Shown here in pieces: positions 12,301 through 24,073 of a DNA stretch of 64,000 bases. The position numbers and the translations under genes were made by a program. The stretch is from NCBI GenBank assembly GCA_039720395.1, contig JBBPBK010000110.1, positions 1-64,000 of the forward strand. Reading direction: 5' to 3'. The stretch is from Liquidambar formosana. Lineage: Eukaryota > Streptophyta > Magnoliopsida > Saxifragales > Altingiaceae. Every line of letters begins with the position of its first letter. Position 1 is the first letter of the stretch. Below the pieces are notes generated by a model, which saw only the letters and a list, made by a program, of their open reading frames with translations, was not told where the DNA came from and did not search any database.

Positions 12301-15209
12301 CGTAATAATTAATGCAAGTTTGATATCAAAAACTTGGGAAAACAAGAGAAAAGGGAACTTGGAATGTTATGACAATCACTCCAACTGCATCCTGCTATAA
12401 GATTCAAACTACCTATTTCACTCTCTTTCTTCTTGAAAATCAAATGAAGCACTCCCTGACAACGTCATGCTAAAATATTACAAATACCTATTTCGTTCTG
12501 CGTCTTCTTGAAAATCAAGTGCAGCATAAGGAAATTTTAATTTTAATTTTTTTATAAAAAAAATACTATATCTGCATCCCTGGTCAAATTTTAAAAACGG
12601 ATGAGAAGCTCTTGTATGATATACTGGAAAGAAAAGAGACGACTCACAGTTCAAGATTGAATCACCACAGACAAATTATTCTTTCCATCGAAAGACACAA
12701 CTGTGCTGAGTAACTCCTACATAGGCATATTCTTTGTACTTATGGAAAAAAACGAATATAATTTATTGGAGTATGTATTTTTACAAAGGTGGCTCTTCAG
12801 CATCAGCAACCCCACATAGGCACAGGAAGCCTTAGATTTTAATCTATCAAAGTTCAAGCTCTAACCACTGCCAAAATTTGGCTTTGGACTAGCTATTTGC
12901 ATTACAGAAAAAGAATAAACACAGTGTTGGAATATTAAAGTAGTTAAGAATTATTCAACCATTCAAATCCTCTAGTTCACATAGCCCTGAACAAGGTCTG
13001 AAACTTAGTTTCAACCAAATGGGTTAAAATTGAAACAAAATCCAGAGATCTCAAGTGGAAAAACGATAAGACATATAGTAGTGGTCCATCATCTATGCTA
13101 GACACTTGGTAAGAATAGATTACTGTTCTCAAAATGGTAGTTGTCAACTTGTTTCTCTCAATTATAGCTTCAATTTATAAACATAGAAGTTTCAACCTGA
13201 CATTCTTTTTAATATAGGCTATTTCCACTCTAAGAAAATCCTCCTGCAGTCAATCAGCCCTTAAGTACATCACATAACAGGATTCAGTAATTATGGTACT
13301 CAACACCTAGACATATCATGCTCCTCTTTGGGAAAGAAGCTCATTCTTTAAAGAACTAGAAGATTCAAGGTAAACAATGAACTCTAAAGCACATAAGAAA
13401 TTGTAGTACATGGAGTGAAAACAAGCACACGCTTGGACAATAGAAGAAGCCATAAAACAGATAAGAATCACCTTTCCCCTTTGGATCAGAAAATTATTGT
13501 CATCTAACTAGATCCAAAGAGGAGATTGTACTCAATTATGAAACCAACTTTGATTTCACTTTAAAAACTATTATAGTAAGGCCAGAACTAAAGCTACAGA
13601 CTAATAACATTGTGATGGAGATTCAAAGTGCATGCCCTCAATAAAAGGGACTTCTTGGGAAATCCACTTTTAAGTTTTACATAAAACTATGACCTATGCC
13701 TCAAAACTTCAGAATTTCTAAGAGACCACATAACCTAGAAGAACCTAGAAAATAAGGATTTTTCATACTTCTTTTAGTTCTGGAAAAGCCTGTTGAAAAG
13801 AAAGAATTTATGATATTATAAGAGTAATTCCAACCCAAAAAATTTTCTGAATTCAAGTTTTCTATTCTTTTCCTTCATCTTCTCAGCAACCTAATGGAGC
13901 GTTATGGTGATTTGCTGTTCAGTTCATCTATTTTGTTTACTTTCATTGAGAAAAGAGATCCTATATCTTCTGAACAATAATTAATGAACCCACCTAGGGT
14001 ATCGCAGAATAGCTTAATTGGATGGATTAGGCATGCTCCAACATTGAGGTTGCCAATTCTCTCACATTAAACTTCTCCACCACTTGGTTTTTATGTTTCA
14101 TGCAATTGAGAAAGATCAAGGAGAAATTCAAATTAAGAAGTATAAAATTTTGGATCTCAGTTGATACAGATGTATTCATAGATGACAGAATTACTGAGTG
14201 CACTATTATATGGTTCGTTAGAAAATATAATGCATTATAATGCATCTGAGAAAAATATGCAAAACTTCAAGAGAACTACACAGAAAACAAGTAAGCAATA
14301 AAAACAAAAATATTCAGAGACATCAATGTCCATAAGTAAATTTAACATTCTAAAACATCAAATGACATTTTTAAAGGATCCCCCAAATATCGAGGGTTTC
14401 AAGTCTTCTATGGAATCACACAATGTACAACAAGTAGAACTCACCTCTACATGACACTAAACTAAGAGACACAAGAGATTAACTCTCCTACAGTAGAGAT
14501 TCCTAAATATTGCTGAGGAACTCAGTACGTCAACCATGGATACCCCATTTTTAGCATTTTGGAAAACATAAATAGCACTCGCCAGCATTATTTACCCTCA
14601 CCTGCCGGCTCAAAGTTTAGTCAATTTGCTGCTTCAGCTGCCACCATCACCTCCAATGACAGAATCATCCCGCACAAGAAGACTCTAATGTAAGAAATCC
14701 CAGTCACTTCTCAAACTATCTTGGGATAAAGCAACCTCTAAGAGATCCATTCCGGCCAGAAATGTGACACCATTATTATTGCTGCCAATGACAAGCTTTG
14801 AAACATTCTTGCCGCCCAGGGTGACATCACGATCATTATCCGTCACCATAAGCCAACAGGGGATATATGTAGACCGCTACTGAGAATTTAATTACATGGG
14901 CAGAAATAAGTCCATGGAATTCAAGGACACCAGAATTGATACTACCCACCAATGCTAATACATAGCTCATTTGACAATAGAATTTCAATAGCACAAATTC
15001 TTGGATCTAGGAGACTAAATTAGATTTTCCTTATAGCCCAAAATACCCAATTGCAACCACCAAGATTACTAACAACATCTAAGACAGTAATAACACCTAA
15101 GATCCTAAACCAAACACTAAGAAGTACATTCAAACACAAATTTCACAAGACCCAGAAGCCGAATCGAAATAAAAACAACGAAAGAGAAGGTGGCCACAAT
15201 TACCCAAAT
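9301..15209. other. Intergenic region between R3H and LUX-like genes
   Basis: The first few hundred bases are probably the R3H 3' UTR, and the last few hundred are probably the 3' UTR of the LUX-like gene, which is transcribed leftwards. In between I see no long or conserved open frame, only short frames in AT-rich sequence and A/T homopolymers. Around 14640-14900 the composition is less AT-rich and could belong to a spliced 3' UTR, but I could not find a coding frame there. Confidence 0.5.
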
Positions 15210-16130
15210 TCAATCATCCCCAGTTGGAAATAGAGTGAGAACCTTCTTCCCTCCTGTTGCTGTACCCGACTCCAAGTCCTCCACATATGCTGCTGCTATC
15301 GGATTATGCACAGGTGCCCCTATCCTATGAACAGGCTGTGACTGCCTCGTCAGAAATGGATGCTCGAATTGCCCATTTGGAGGCGACCCAAAATGCCCCA
15401 CCTGCCTGTGATGATGATATTGCTGCTGCAACTGCTGATGACCAGCGGCAGCCGCCACCGCGGCCATCTGCTGCTGATGGTGATGGTGCTGCAGTGCCGC
15501 CACAGGCACAAACGGCAAGAAATGGTCCGAATTGGTACGACCCTGATGCAAGAAATGTGGTGGAACTGGCGAGCTCGCGAACAAATGGTCCGTTGCGGGA
15601 TCTGCTGAGGCCAATCCCCCACCACCACCACCTCCTCCTCCTCCACCCGAAATCCCCTGCATCCTCTTGAGGTATAACCTGTACTTCTGCAAATGACTCG
15701 CCACGTTCTCCCTCGTCAACCCATCGACACTCATCAGCTGCATTATAGTCTTGGGGACGGCGTTCTTGATCCCCAAGTGCGCCACAGCATCTACAAACCT
15801 CTTGTGGAGCTGTGGCGTCCACACCAGTCGGGGCCGCTTGAGGGTCCGAGCGGGCTCGTCACCCGCGGCCCCAGAACCCAACTCGCCTGAATTGTCAAAT
15901 TCAGCGGAGTTGGGTTGTGTGGAAGGTGCAATTGGAGGTGCAACCGAAGGGGCGACAGTAGTAGTAGCAGCAGAAGATGGTGGAAGGGGTTGTGGGCTAT
16001 TGGGGTTTCGGATATCGAAGGCAATTGCAAGATCAGGGGTAATTAGGGTTTGGGACAAGGGCATGAGCTCTTCAGGTGATGGGAGCTCTTCTTCCCATCT
16101 TGAGAACCAATTGGAGTCTTCCTCCCTCAT
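15210..16130 (-). CDS. LUX: LUX ARRHYTHMO / PCL1-like MYB-GARP transcription factor
   Basis: A single-exon gene of 306 residues from ATG (complement of 16128-16130) to TGA (15210-15212). The N-terminus ([20 protein letters not shown]) is acidic and shows the conserved LUX/BOA family opening. A MYB-GARP DNA-binding domain spans about residues 98-157, with [17 protein letters not shown] and the signature SHLQKYR at 145-151. Next come 11 consecutive Gly (162-172), then His- and Gln-rich stretches, and the end is [12 protein letters not shown]. Arabidopsis LUX is of similar size and, like this gene, intronless in its coding part. LUX binds evening-gene promoters and, with ELF3 and ELF4, forms the evening complex, which represses PRR9 and growth genes at night. 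Whether this is the LUX or the BOA/NOX-type paralogue cannot be settled here. No frameshift is visible; overlapping frames on the other strand are by-products of its GC-rich, low-complexity coding sequence. Confidence 0.9.
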   Translation of the reverse strand: MREEDSNWFSRWEEELPSPEELMPLSQTLITPDLAIAFDIRNPNSPQPLPPSSAATTTVAPSVAPPIAPSTQPNSAEFDNSGELGSGAAGDEPARTLKRPRLVWTPQLHKRFVDAVAHLGIKNAVPKTIMQLMSVDGLTRENVASHLQKYRLYLKRMQGISGGGGGGGGGGGLASADPATDHLFASSPVPPHFLHQGRTNSDHFLPFVPVAALQHHHHQQQMAAVAAAAGHQQLQQQYHHHRQVGHFGSPPNGQFEHPFLTRQSQPVHRIGAPVHNPIAAAYVEDLESGTATGGKKVLTLFPTGDD

Positions 16131-16347
16131 TATTTCTCAAATTTTGTACAAACCCAATTCACTATTTTTCCTTTTTGGTATGTGATTTGGGTTTAATTTT
16201 TTGGTGGCTACGAGATTTGATGGTATAAATAGATGGAACAATATGACACAAAGAAGCAAAGACAATAGGGGTGGCGGAAGAGAGAGGGGGAGAGAGAGAG
16301 ATGGGTGGAATTGTTGAGAAGACTTTCTCTCTCTCTAGGATTGATGG

Positions 16348-16395
<48 letters not shown>

Positions 16396-16500
16396 GGGTA
16401 GGAAGAGGGGGTGGAGGTGGAGGTGGAGGTGGAGGAGGTGGTGGTGATGGTGGGGATTGGGAGGTTTGGGGATGGTGTGGAGAGAGGTTCGAGGTGGATC
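16131..16500 (-). promoter_or_regulatory. 5' flank of LUX-like gene with GA, poly-G and GGTGGA tract
   Basis: Immediately upstream of the start codon, the + strand carries a (GA)n run from about 16349, a run of 14 G (16385-16398) and then GGTGGA repeats (about 16411-16450). On the gene's own strand this is a CT/C-rich tract, as is common in plant 5' UTRs and core promoters. A tataaata on the + strand at about 16223-16230 is in the wrong orientation for a clear TATA box of this gene. I saw no obvious evening element. Confidence 0.5.
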
Positions 16501-19500
16501 TTGTTTTCTTCTTTTCAGCTTTTATTGTAGGTACTGTTGCTGATGCTTTCCTTACGATTTTTATGGGTTTATATTTTTCCGGGATTTGGGGGTCTCATAC
16601 TTGAGAGTGAGTGTTACAAGATTTTTCCACACCATCCATCCCCACTGTTTCCCTAAAGCGTGTGGACATCACGCTCCATTTCATTTATTAATCAGCAAGC
16701 AAGCAGATCTTTATGTACTCAATGTGTTGTGTTTGTACCATGTATAGGCAATTAGGCATGAATTCAGAGTAGACCAAATGATATTGGGACTTTTTATTAA
16801 TTTAAGAGTCTTAGATTTAATTCTCACAACTCCTCACAATAATCATATAGATTTTACTTTATAGTTATATGATGTATGTAGGACGATGGATGGTGTCCAT
16901 AGGATTAAATGGGTGAATATAAAAAAAATTTATTACAAGCATGAGTAAGTCAAGTTGTTTGGTGGTCTTGGGTCAAGCTTTGACATGGATTTGTTTTTCC
17001 TCTTGAACCGCGCGTGTTCACCACGCCCACGATGAAGAGGGTACGGAAGCCATTTCTCACAACAAAGGGGGTTGTACGGGCATGGGATTGGGATTGGGAT
17101 TGGGGATTAGGAAAGAATTAGAGGGACGGAGAAATGCAAAGTTAGGTCACTTTGTGGGATTACTTTGCTTTGTTGATGGTGGGAATCAAGTGAGTTTTTA
17201 AGGTGTTTGGCTGTGAGGATAACCTAATTTTTTTTTAATTTTTTGTGGTGGTACGTTTCTTTTTTGCTTTGAGGGAGAATAATTTGAGTGCTCAGAGGTC
17301 CATGAAGGTGTTTGGCTCCGATGATTAACCTATGGAGGGTTTGACTTCATTTGAGATTCGATGCAATCCCGGATAATTAAATAGACGCTTGCAATCCTAT
17401 GAACTTACATGTGAACAAGTGAGAATTTCCAAATTAAATGGCAAAGTAAAATAAAAAAACTATAAACAAAAACACAAAAATACATAATAGCTGGAATTAT
17501 ATTGTTTTCCTGTTGGGGCCAAAAAGGTACTTGCAGTATAGTCTTTAGGGGGTCGATAATCCAAAAGAGCATGCAAGGAGGAGGTGGTTGAGCTGCTAAT
17601 TTTAGCCAAGGAATTGGCACATTATTTGCCTTCACAAAAAAAGGGCATGTTTTGTTGTGCACTCATTGTAAGAAAGATCAGAAAAAAAACCATAATATCA
17701 ATGGATATGGATTGGAGTTTATGTTAATTCAAAGATAATAGAGTCCCCCATTTAATTATTATTATTTTTTTTTTTTGGCTCTTTACGTATACTCCCTGCT
17801 CTTCATTGTGGTTTGAGAAATTCTTCCAAGATCAGAAAATATTGGGTTAAACTTTAGCAGAACATCTAATATTTTTGTTCAGAAGAAAGATAGAACATCT
17901 AATATTTCACTATTAAAATTAACAAAATAAATTACATGCCTTTTCTTTTTCCTTTTATTTATAACATTCTTCTCCCCACACGCTTCTTTTCTTTATTCAA
18001 CTGACATTCTCTTGGCATCAAAAAACCATCCATTTGTCTAAATTACTCATTTCCATTGACAGTGGAAGTAAGTTCTGGGCATAATGAATACGCATCACAC
18101 ATATTTGGCACTTCACAAGAACATCATTAAAGAATAAGCTAATAGAAGTTAGGGTTAGTAAGTTAGTAGGTGAAGACAGGTATGGAAGATAAGTCCATAA
18201 TATGACGATGCAACAGACTTTACCACCGAGCTAGGTGGCATTTTCAATTCTGATCTCTCTCTCTCTCTCTCTCTCAAAAGAAGCCTGGTTAGTCTGATTT
18301 CAAGATTCAGCCATATAAGGCAAAAAACAAAGAAAAAAGATGCTTCTTCTAGTTAATAGAGAACAATCGAACATATATGTACACACACACACACATAATC
18401 AATAAATAAAAAAGGGAAACAAACATGAAAAGGGGCCCCCCTGTTGAAGAGTACACGCGTTACACACGCAAGAAAAAAAAATGTTGAAGAGTTCACATAG
18501 CAACTCTTCTTTTCAACCTGTGCGACTGAATAATCTAACCAATATCCAGGTTAATGCATAAAACTAAGTTGAGGCTGTCCGTATCCAGATGTGGAAATGC
18601 CAAGCCTTGAGTCAGATCCTCTATTTTTTCTGCCACCCCTAGCTTATCTTGGACACAACAATTGTCAAATGCATCTTGTCAAAGCCAGCTCACATGTTTT
18701 CCATATATGCTAAAGAAGCAGAAATCAGAATCACTACAAAAAGTAAAATTGGCTATACAAAGATAAACGACAATGTTCCCAGGATAGATAAGAAATGGCA
18801 GCCCCACAAATCCACACACTGCCCCCCATGTTCCAATCACAGGGAAGCTAAGGGCAGCTTTCAAGTGTGACCCACAACCCTGTCACAAAATGCTGTATGG
18901 CATTATACAGGTTCTGCTTGAAACACTCGCTCTGCTTTGCTTCTATTGGACCTTGAGGACAAATGATAGGAACATAGGGAAACCAAAAAAAACCCTATTC
19001 ATTACCAATGTCATGTTTACAAGATCCCAGCCCTGACAAAAATTGTGGCTGTATTTTGTTCATAAATTTTTTTTTAGTATGTGAAAGCACATATTGTGAA
19101 ACTACCACTTTTCGATAGGGAATGAGCAAATTATTAACTCTATCAGTCTGGGATTGTGTTCAACGCAGGTGCATACAATCTTCTGTTCTTTATTAGGGAT
19201 ATAATTGATTGCAGATATAATTGATTGCACACTGCTGCTTGAAATGTGGAAGGAACAAGATGGTAACCTGCAACACAAATGTAACTACCCACTAGATGAC
19301 TAGATGAAGACTTCAGATCTAGAAAGGGTAGCTGGAAACCAATGAAGGAACAGTGCAATTGATTTCATCAAAGGACCTGCTTCATCAAATATATGCAACC
19401 ATTCTCCATTCTGCGTTTTCATGAAAGAGATGAATGTGCTCACAGAAATATTCTATCACAAATATTCTCAATTCTGTGTTTTCTAGAAAGAAAAGAATGC

Positions 19501-19564
19501 AATCACACGAAGACTATCAAATAATATGACTACAAAGAAACGAATGTGCTCACAGAAAGACTAT

Positions 19565-19605
<41 letters not shown>

Positions 19606-20589
19606 CAATGATAAATTAGTGCAACAATATTTTGATTTTAAAACTTACAAGTTTTAAGCAAAGAATGCATATGAAATTATTTATATTTCATTTTAAATAA
19701 TTCTCATTTTTGTTACCACACAAAACAATTTGAACCCTCCCCAGCAAAAAAAGAAAAAAAAAATTTGAATCCTGAATTTCTTGCACAACCGACATGTGAG
19801 TCCTCTACCCTTTAAATTGCATTTCGAAATTTTATTTAAACATTATAAAAATGTACAAGCCTTTAGTATTGCCCTTCACGTTTCTGTATATTCTCAGGAT
19901 CTAAATTACATGACTTGTTTATAATTTTTAGTGTATGAGCATACCATTATTTATTAATTTTTATATTTGGTAGAACCTTAGGATTTTTTTATCTGATTCT
20001 GCACTTTTTCTTTCTCCAGTCGCATTATATCCGAACTAGAGGATATAATGCAAGGACTCCACACTTTCTTAAACGGTAGTCTTATCAGTTTCATACTTAC
20101 TCATTACATGTGGATATTTAATGCTGTTTTGAAGTAAAACGTAGAAGTATAAATCTTGATATGTAGGCATCAGTGCATCACATAAGCCACCTTTTCAACA
20201 AAAAAAATGGCTTGGTTTTAGGAGTTGCCTAAACACCTTAACTCCATTCATTCATACCACTAAAACTACTTAATTTGAACTCTTTAGTCTGAAAATTCTA
20301 TTTAACTACAATGCTAAGTTGTAGAACTCATCCATCTCAACAATAATATCCCTTTGAAGCAAGTTTCAATAGATCTCAAAAGAATCTATTCATAGCCAAT
20401 GTAAGATGAGACTTTTAACTTTTCTCAATGTGATCTCATATTCATATTTGTCGCTTGTTGATGAGGCACATCATATAATAAACCATTGCCACCAAATCAA
20501 AGCAGCCCTTTCAACTTTGGCTTAAAAATTGAGCTCTTCATATCCTTAAATTTTCTTTCGCCCAAAAGAATTGGAAACACGGATTAATA
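16501..20589. other. Intergenic region upstream of the LUX-like gene
   Basis: No gene could be supported. It contains (CT)n at 18254-18275, (GA)n at 19569-19602 and a perfect 11-bp-stem hairpin at 20022-20051. A 61-residue hydrophobic frame lies on the minus strand at 18679-18864; its middle (about residues 5-45) resembles membrane segments, but it has no recognisable family, no splice context I trust and no neighbouring exons. Confidence 0.5.
19569..19602. repeat. (GA)n microsatellite
   Basis: Seventeen GA units seen directly. Confidence 0.95.
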
Positions 20590-21715
20590 TAGGGATGAAA
20601 GGGAAACCAAAAAAACCGACCAACCAAACCGGAGCGGACCAAACCAGCCGGTTTTCTTGCACTATGTCAGTCGGTTCGGATTTATATATAAAAGTTTTTC
20701 GGTTTGGTTCGCGGTTCACTTAAGTTTATTACTGAAACTGACCGAACCGAATCGATTCTTCATATAAGCCATAAGCGGATTACCAGTTCTCCCCAAACGA
20801 CGTCGTCTAAACCAAGGGGGTATATAAGCAAATGCATGAAACCCTAATGGCCTAACCCTAATGGCCTAATCCCATTTCATCCCTATCCTCCACTGTTGCC
20901 TCTCTCCCTTCCACCGTTTCCCACTCGTCAAAAAACCCAAACCTTAACCTTGTCTCTTCCAAATCTCAAATGGTTCCACCCCCAGTCTTCCACACACCCT
21001 CTCCCTTCTCCCCTAGTACCCACTCTCCTCTACGATTCCACTATTCCAGAGAGTTAAAAAACCCGAACCCTATCTTCTTCAATCTCCATGGTTTCACACT
21101 TCTACCCCACGACACCCAATACTAACCTTCTATTTTCTTCGTCTTCCTCTTCTCCAGGGATCGACACTTTAACCCCTACGGCCCTACTCAGTGCTCACAC
21201 AGTCCTTACTCCTCAATCCTCGTAGAGTCATCGACTTGTCAAGACATTATGGTGATCGACTGATCGTGAGCACTAAGTTGTGAGCCTGTGACATCGTGTG
21301 ATTCTAACAAACTATAACTTATGTATTTATTTTTTACTTTTTGGGTTCTTTGTTTTGGCAACAGTTAGGGTTCTCTGACATTTGGGTTTTTTTTAAAAAA
21401 TAAATCTTTGGTTTTGATCTTTGATTTTAGGGTTTTTATTTTTATTTTTATTTTTTTAATGTGAGTTTTCTACTTTTCTTCTTTGATTTTCATCTAAGAT
21501 TTTAGGGTTTTTTTTTTCTTTCTTAAATCTCTTATTTTCATCTCTGTTTTTTTTTCTTAAACCTCTTATTTTCATCTTTATGGTTTTTTTATTCCCTTGT
21601 TTTTTCATTTCTTTTCTTAACAGTGAGCATGTGTGGAATTTTAGGTTTTTTTTTTTGGTTAGGGTTTCTATTGTAATTGATTTGTGATGTACTGATTTTT
21701 CTTCTACATTGTTAG

Positions 21716-22570
21716 ATGGAGGAGGCTAGTACATGGCTAAAGGAAATGCAATTGCAAATGAAAATGCAAATGCTACAACAGAAGGCCTCCCACCATTGCA
21801 ACCGCAGGAAAAACCTAAAAAGAGTAAGAAAAAGTCTCTTGCATGGGAGCATTTTACAGTGATAAAAACAGAGGCTGGGGTTAGACCTAGAACAGCTTGT
21901 AGATATTATGGGGTTGACTATGCATGTGATTCCAAAATAAACGGGACTACAACTATGTTGGCACACATAGCTAAAAAATGTCCAAAGTATGCAAATAGGC
22001 TATAGAAGAGGCATACCACTCTAGGTCTCCGACCCTCAAAAGATGGTGACCAACTTGTGCCTGTGGCATTTAGTTTGGAGTCTTGCAGGAAAGCCCTTGC
22101 TAAGATGTTGATTCTTGATGAGTTGCCATTTAGGCATGTAGAGGGAGAGGGTTTTCTGCGTGTTGTTTGTCCTAGACGGGTTCAAATCCCATCTCGTATC
22201 ATAGTTGTGAAGGACTGTTTTAGTGTATACACTAAAGAGAGAGCAAAGCTTAAGAGTGCTTTAATAGATCAAAGAGTGTGCCTTACAACTGATACGTGGA
22301 CATCTTTGCAAAATTTGAGTTATATGTGTCTCATTGCTCACTTTGTTGACTGTCATTAGAAACTTTACAAAAGAATTCTAAACTTTTGTTTAGTTGAAAA
22401 TCACAAAAGGGAGAAGCTTGGGAAGGCAGTTGAAATGTGTTTGCTTGGATGGGGGATTGGGAAAGCTAACTGTCACAGTTGACAATGCAAGTTCTAACAA
22501 CTTGCTAATTGATTTTTTTAAAAGAAAGACCAAGAATAGGAGGGGCACCATATTGGAGCATGAGTTTTTG
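21716..22570 (+). pseudogene. hAT transposase, left copy, truncated and broken
   Basis: This encodes the N-terminal part of a plant hAT transposase of the RICESLEEPER/zinc-finger BED type. Visible parts are a Lys-rich leader, a BED-like finger (CRYYGVDYACDS followed by MLAHIAKKCPKY) and the start of the catalytic region (TTDTWTSLQNLSYMCLIAHFVD). The first possible ATG is at 21716, but the long frame starts at 21733. The frame is interrupted by a stop after YANRL (22003-22005), by another after HFVDCH (22357-22359) and by a frameshift near 22455. It ends abruptly at the junction with the opposite copy after EHEF. The second Cys of the finger is Tyr here and Cys in the right copy. Not a functional transposase. 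Confidence 0.85.
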
Positions 22571-23742
22571 ATTCATCACTCCCACCCCCTCTAAATGTGG
22601 AAAGAAATTCATGTCATCCTCTTCCAACCGTTCAAAAGCTCTTTGGAATTTTTTAGCTCCATACAACATCAAGTAGGTGGAGTTCCATCTAGTTGCAACA
22701 TCTAAGCAAACCATATTCTTACTTTTAATTCCTTATTTCTCAACACATTGTTGCAAAATCCTCATCCTAGATGGAGAAGATTGCACATACCTCACAGCAT
22801 TGCGCAACTTACAAATAGAATCATCCATCTCCTTCAGTCCCTCACAAACAATAAGGTTTAATATATGAGCACAATATCTAACATGCAAAAACTCATGCTC
22901 CAATATAGTGCCCCTTCTATTCTTGGACGGTCTTTTGAAAAAATCAATTAGCAAGTTGTTAGAACTTGCATTGTCAACTGTGATAGTTAGAACTTTTCCT
23001 ATCCCCCACCCAAGCAAACACATTTCAACTGCCTTCCCAAGCGTCTCCCCTTTGTGATTTTCAACTAAACAAAAGTTTAGAATTCTTTCGTGAAGTTTCC
23101 AATCACTATCAACAAAGTGAGCAATGAGACACATATAATTCAAATCTTGTAAAGATGTCCACGTATCAGTTGTAAGGTAAACTCTTTGATCTATTAAAGC
23201 ACTCTTAAGCTTTGCTCTCTCTTTAGTGTATACACTAAAACAGTCCTTCACAACTGTGATACGAGATGGGATTTGAACCCATCTAGGACAGACAACACGC
23301 AGAAAACCCTCACCCTCCACATGCCTAAATGGCAACTCATCAAGAATCAACATCTCAGCAAGGGCTTTCCTACAAGACTCCAAACTAAAGGCCACAACCA
23401 CAAGCTAGTTACCATCTTTTGAGGGTCGAAAACCTAAAGTGGTTAGCCCCTTCTCTAGCCTATTTGCATACTTTGGACATTTTTTAGTTATGTGAGCCAA
23501 CATAATTGTAGTTCCGTTTATCTTGGAATCACATGCATAGTCAGCCCCACAGTATCTACAAGCTGCTCTAGGTCTAGCCCTAGCCTCTGTTTTTATCACT
23601 GTAAAATGCTCCCAAGAGACTTTTTCTTACTCTTTTTAGGTTTTCCCTACGGTTGAAGTGGTGGGAGGCCTTCTGTTGTAGCATTTGCATTTTCATTTGC
23701 AGCTGCATTTCCTTCAGCCATGTCTTTATCACTAGCCTCCAT
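22571..23742 (-). pseudogene. hAT transposase, right copy, truncated and broken
   Basis: The mirror copy of the left gene, starting at an ATG complementary to 23740-23742. It keeps the BED finger (CRYCGADYACDS with a downstream His/Cys pair), the TTDTWTSLQDLNYMCLIAHF block, VDNASSNN, and the CAHILNLIVCEGL and DVATRWNSTYLML motifs typical of hAT transposases. It is broken by a shift near the Lys-rich leader, by a stop at 23405-23407 and by a stop at 22733-22735, and is cut off at the junction after GVGVMN. The C-terminal hAT dimerisation region is missing, so no active protein is expected. It retains more of the transposase than its partner. Confidence 0.87.
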
Positions 23743-24041
23743 CTAACAATGTAGAAGAAAAATCAGTACATCACAGATCAATTACAATAGAAACCCTAAC
23801 CAAAAAAAAAAAAACCCCCTAAAATTCCACAAATGCTCATTGCTAAGAAAAGAAATGAAAAAACAAGGGAATAAAAAAACTGTAAAGATGAAAATAAGAG
23901 GTTTAAGAAAAAAACAGAGATGAAAATAAGAGGTTTAAGAAAGAAAAAAAACCCTAAAATCTTAGATGAAAATCGAATAAGAAAAGTAGAAAAAACACAT
24001 TTTAAAAAAAAAAAAATCCTAAAATCAAAGATGAAAACCAA

Positions 24042-24073
<32 letters not shown>

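Noticed and set aside
15257..16185. Several long frames on the + strand across the LUX-like gene, plus other minus-strand frames
   Set aside because: They are by-products of the GC-rich low-complexity coding sequence; only the 306-residue frame contains the conserved GARP domain.
16305..16604. 99-residue frame rich in Arg, Glu and Gly
   Set aside because: It translates the GA, poly-G and GGTGGA tract and has no domain.
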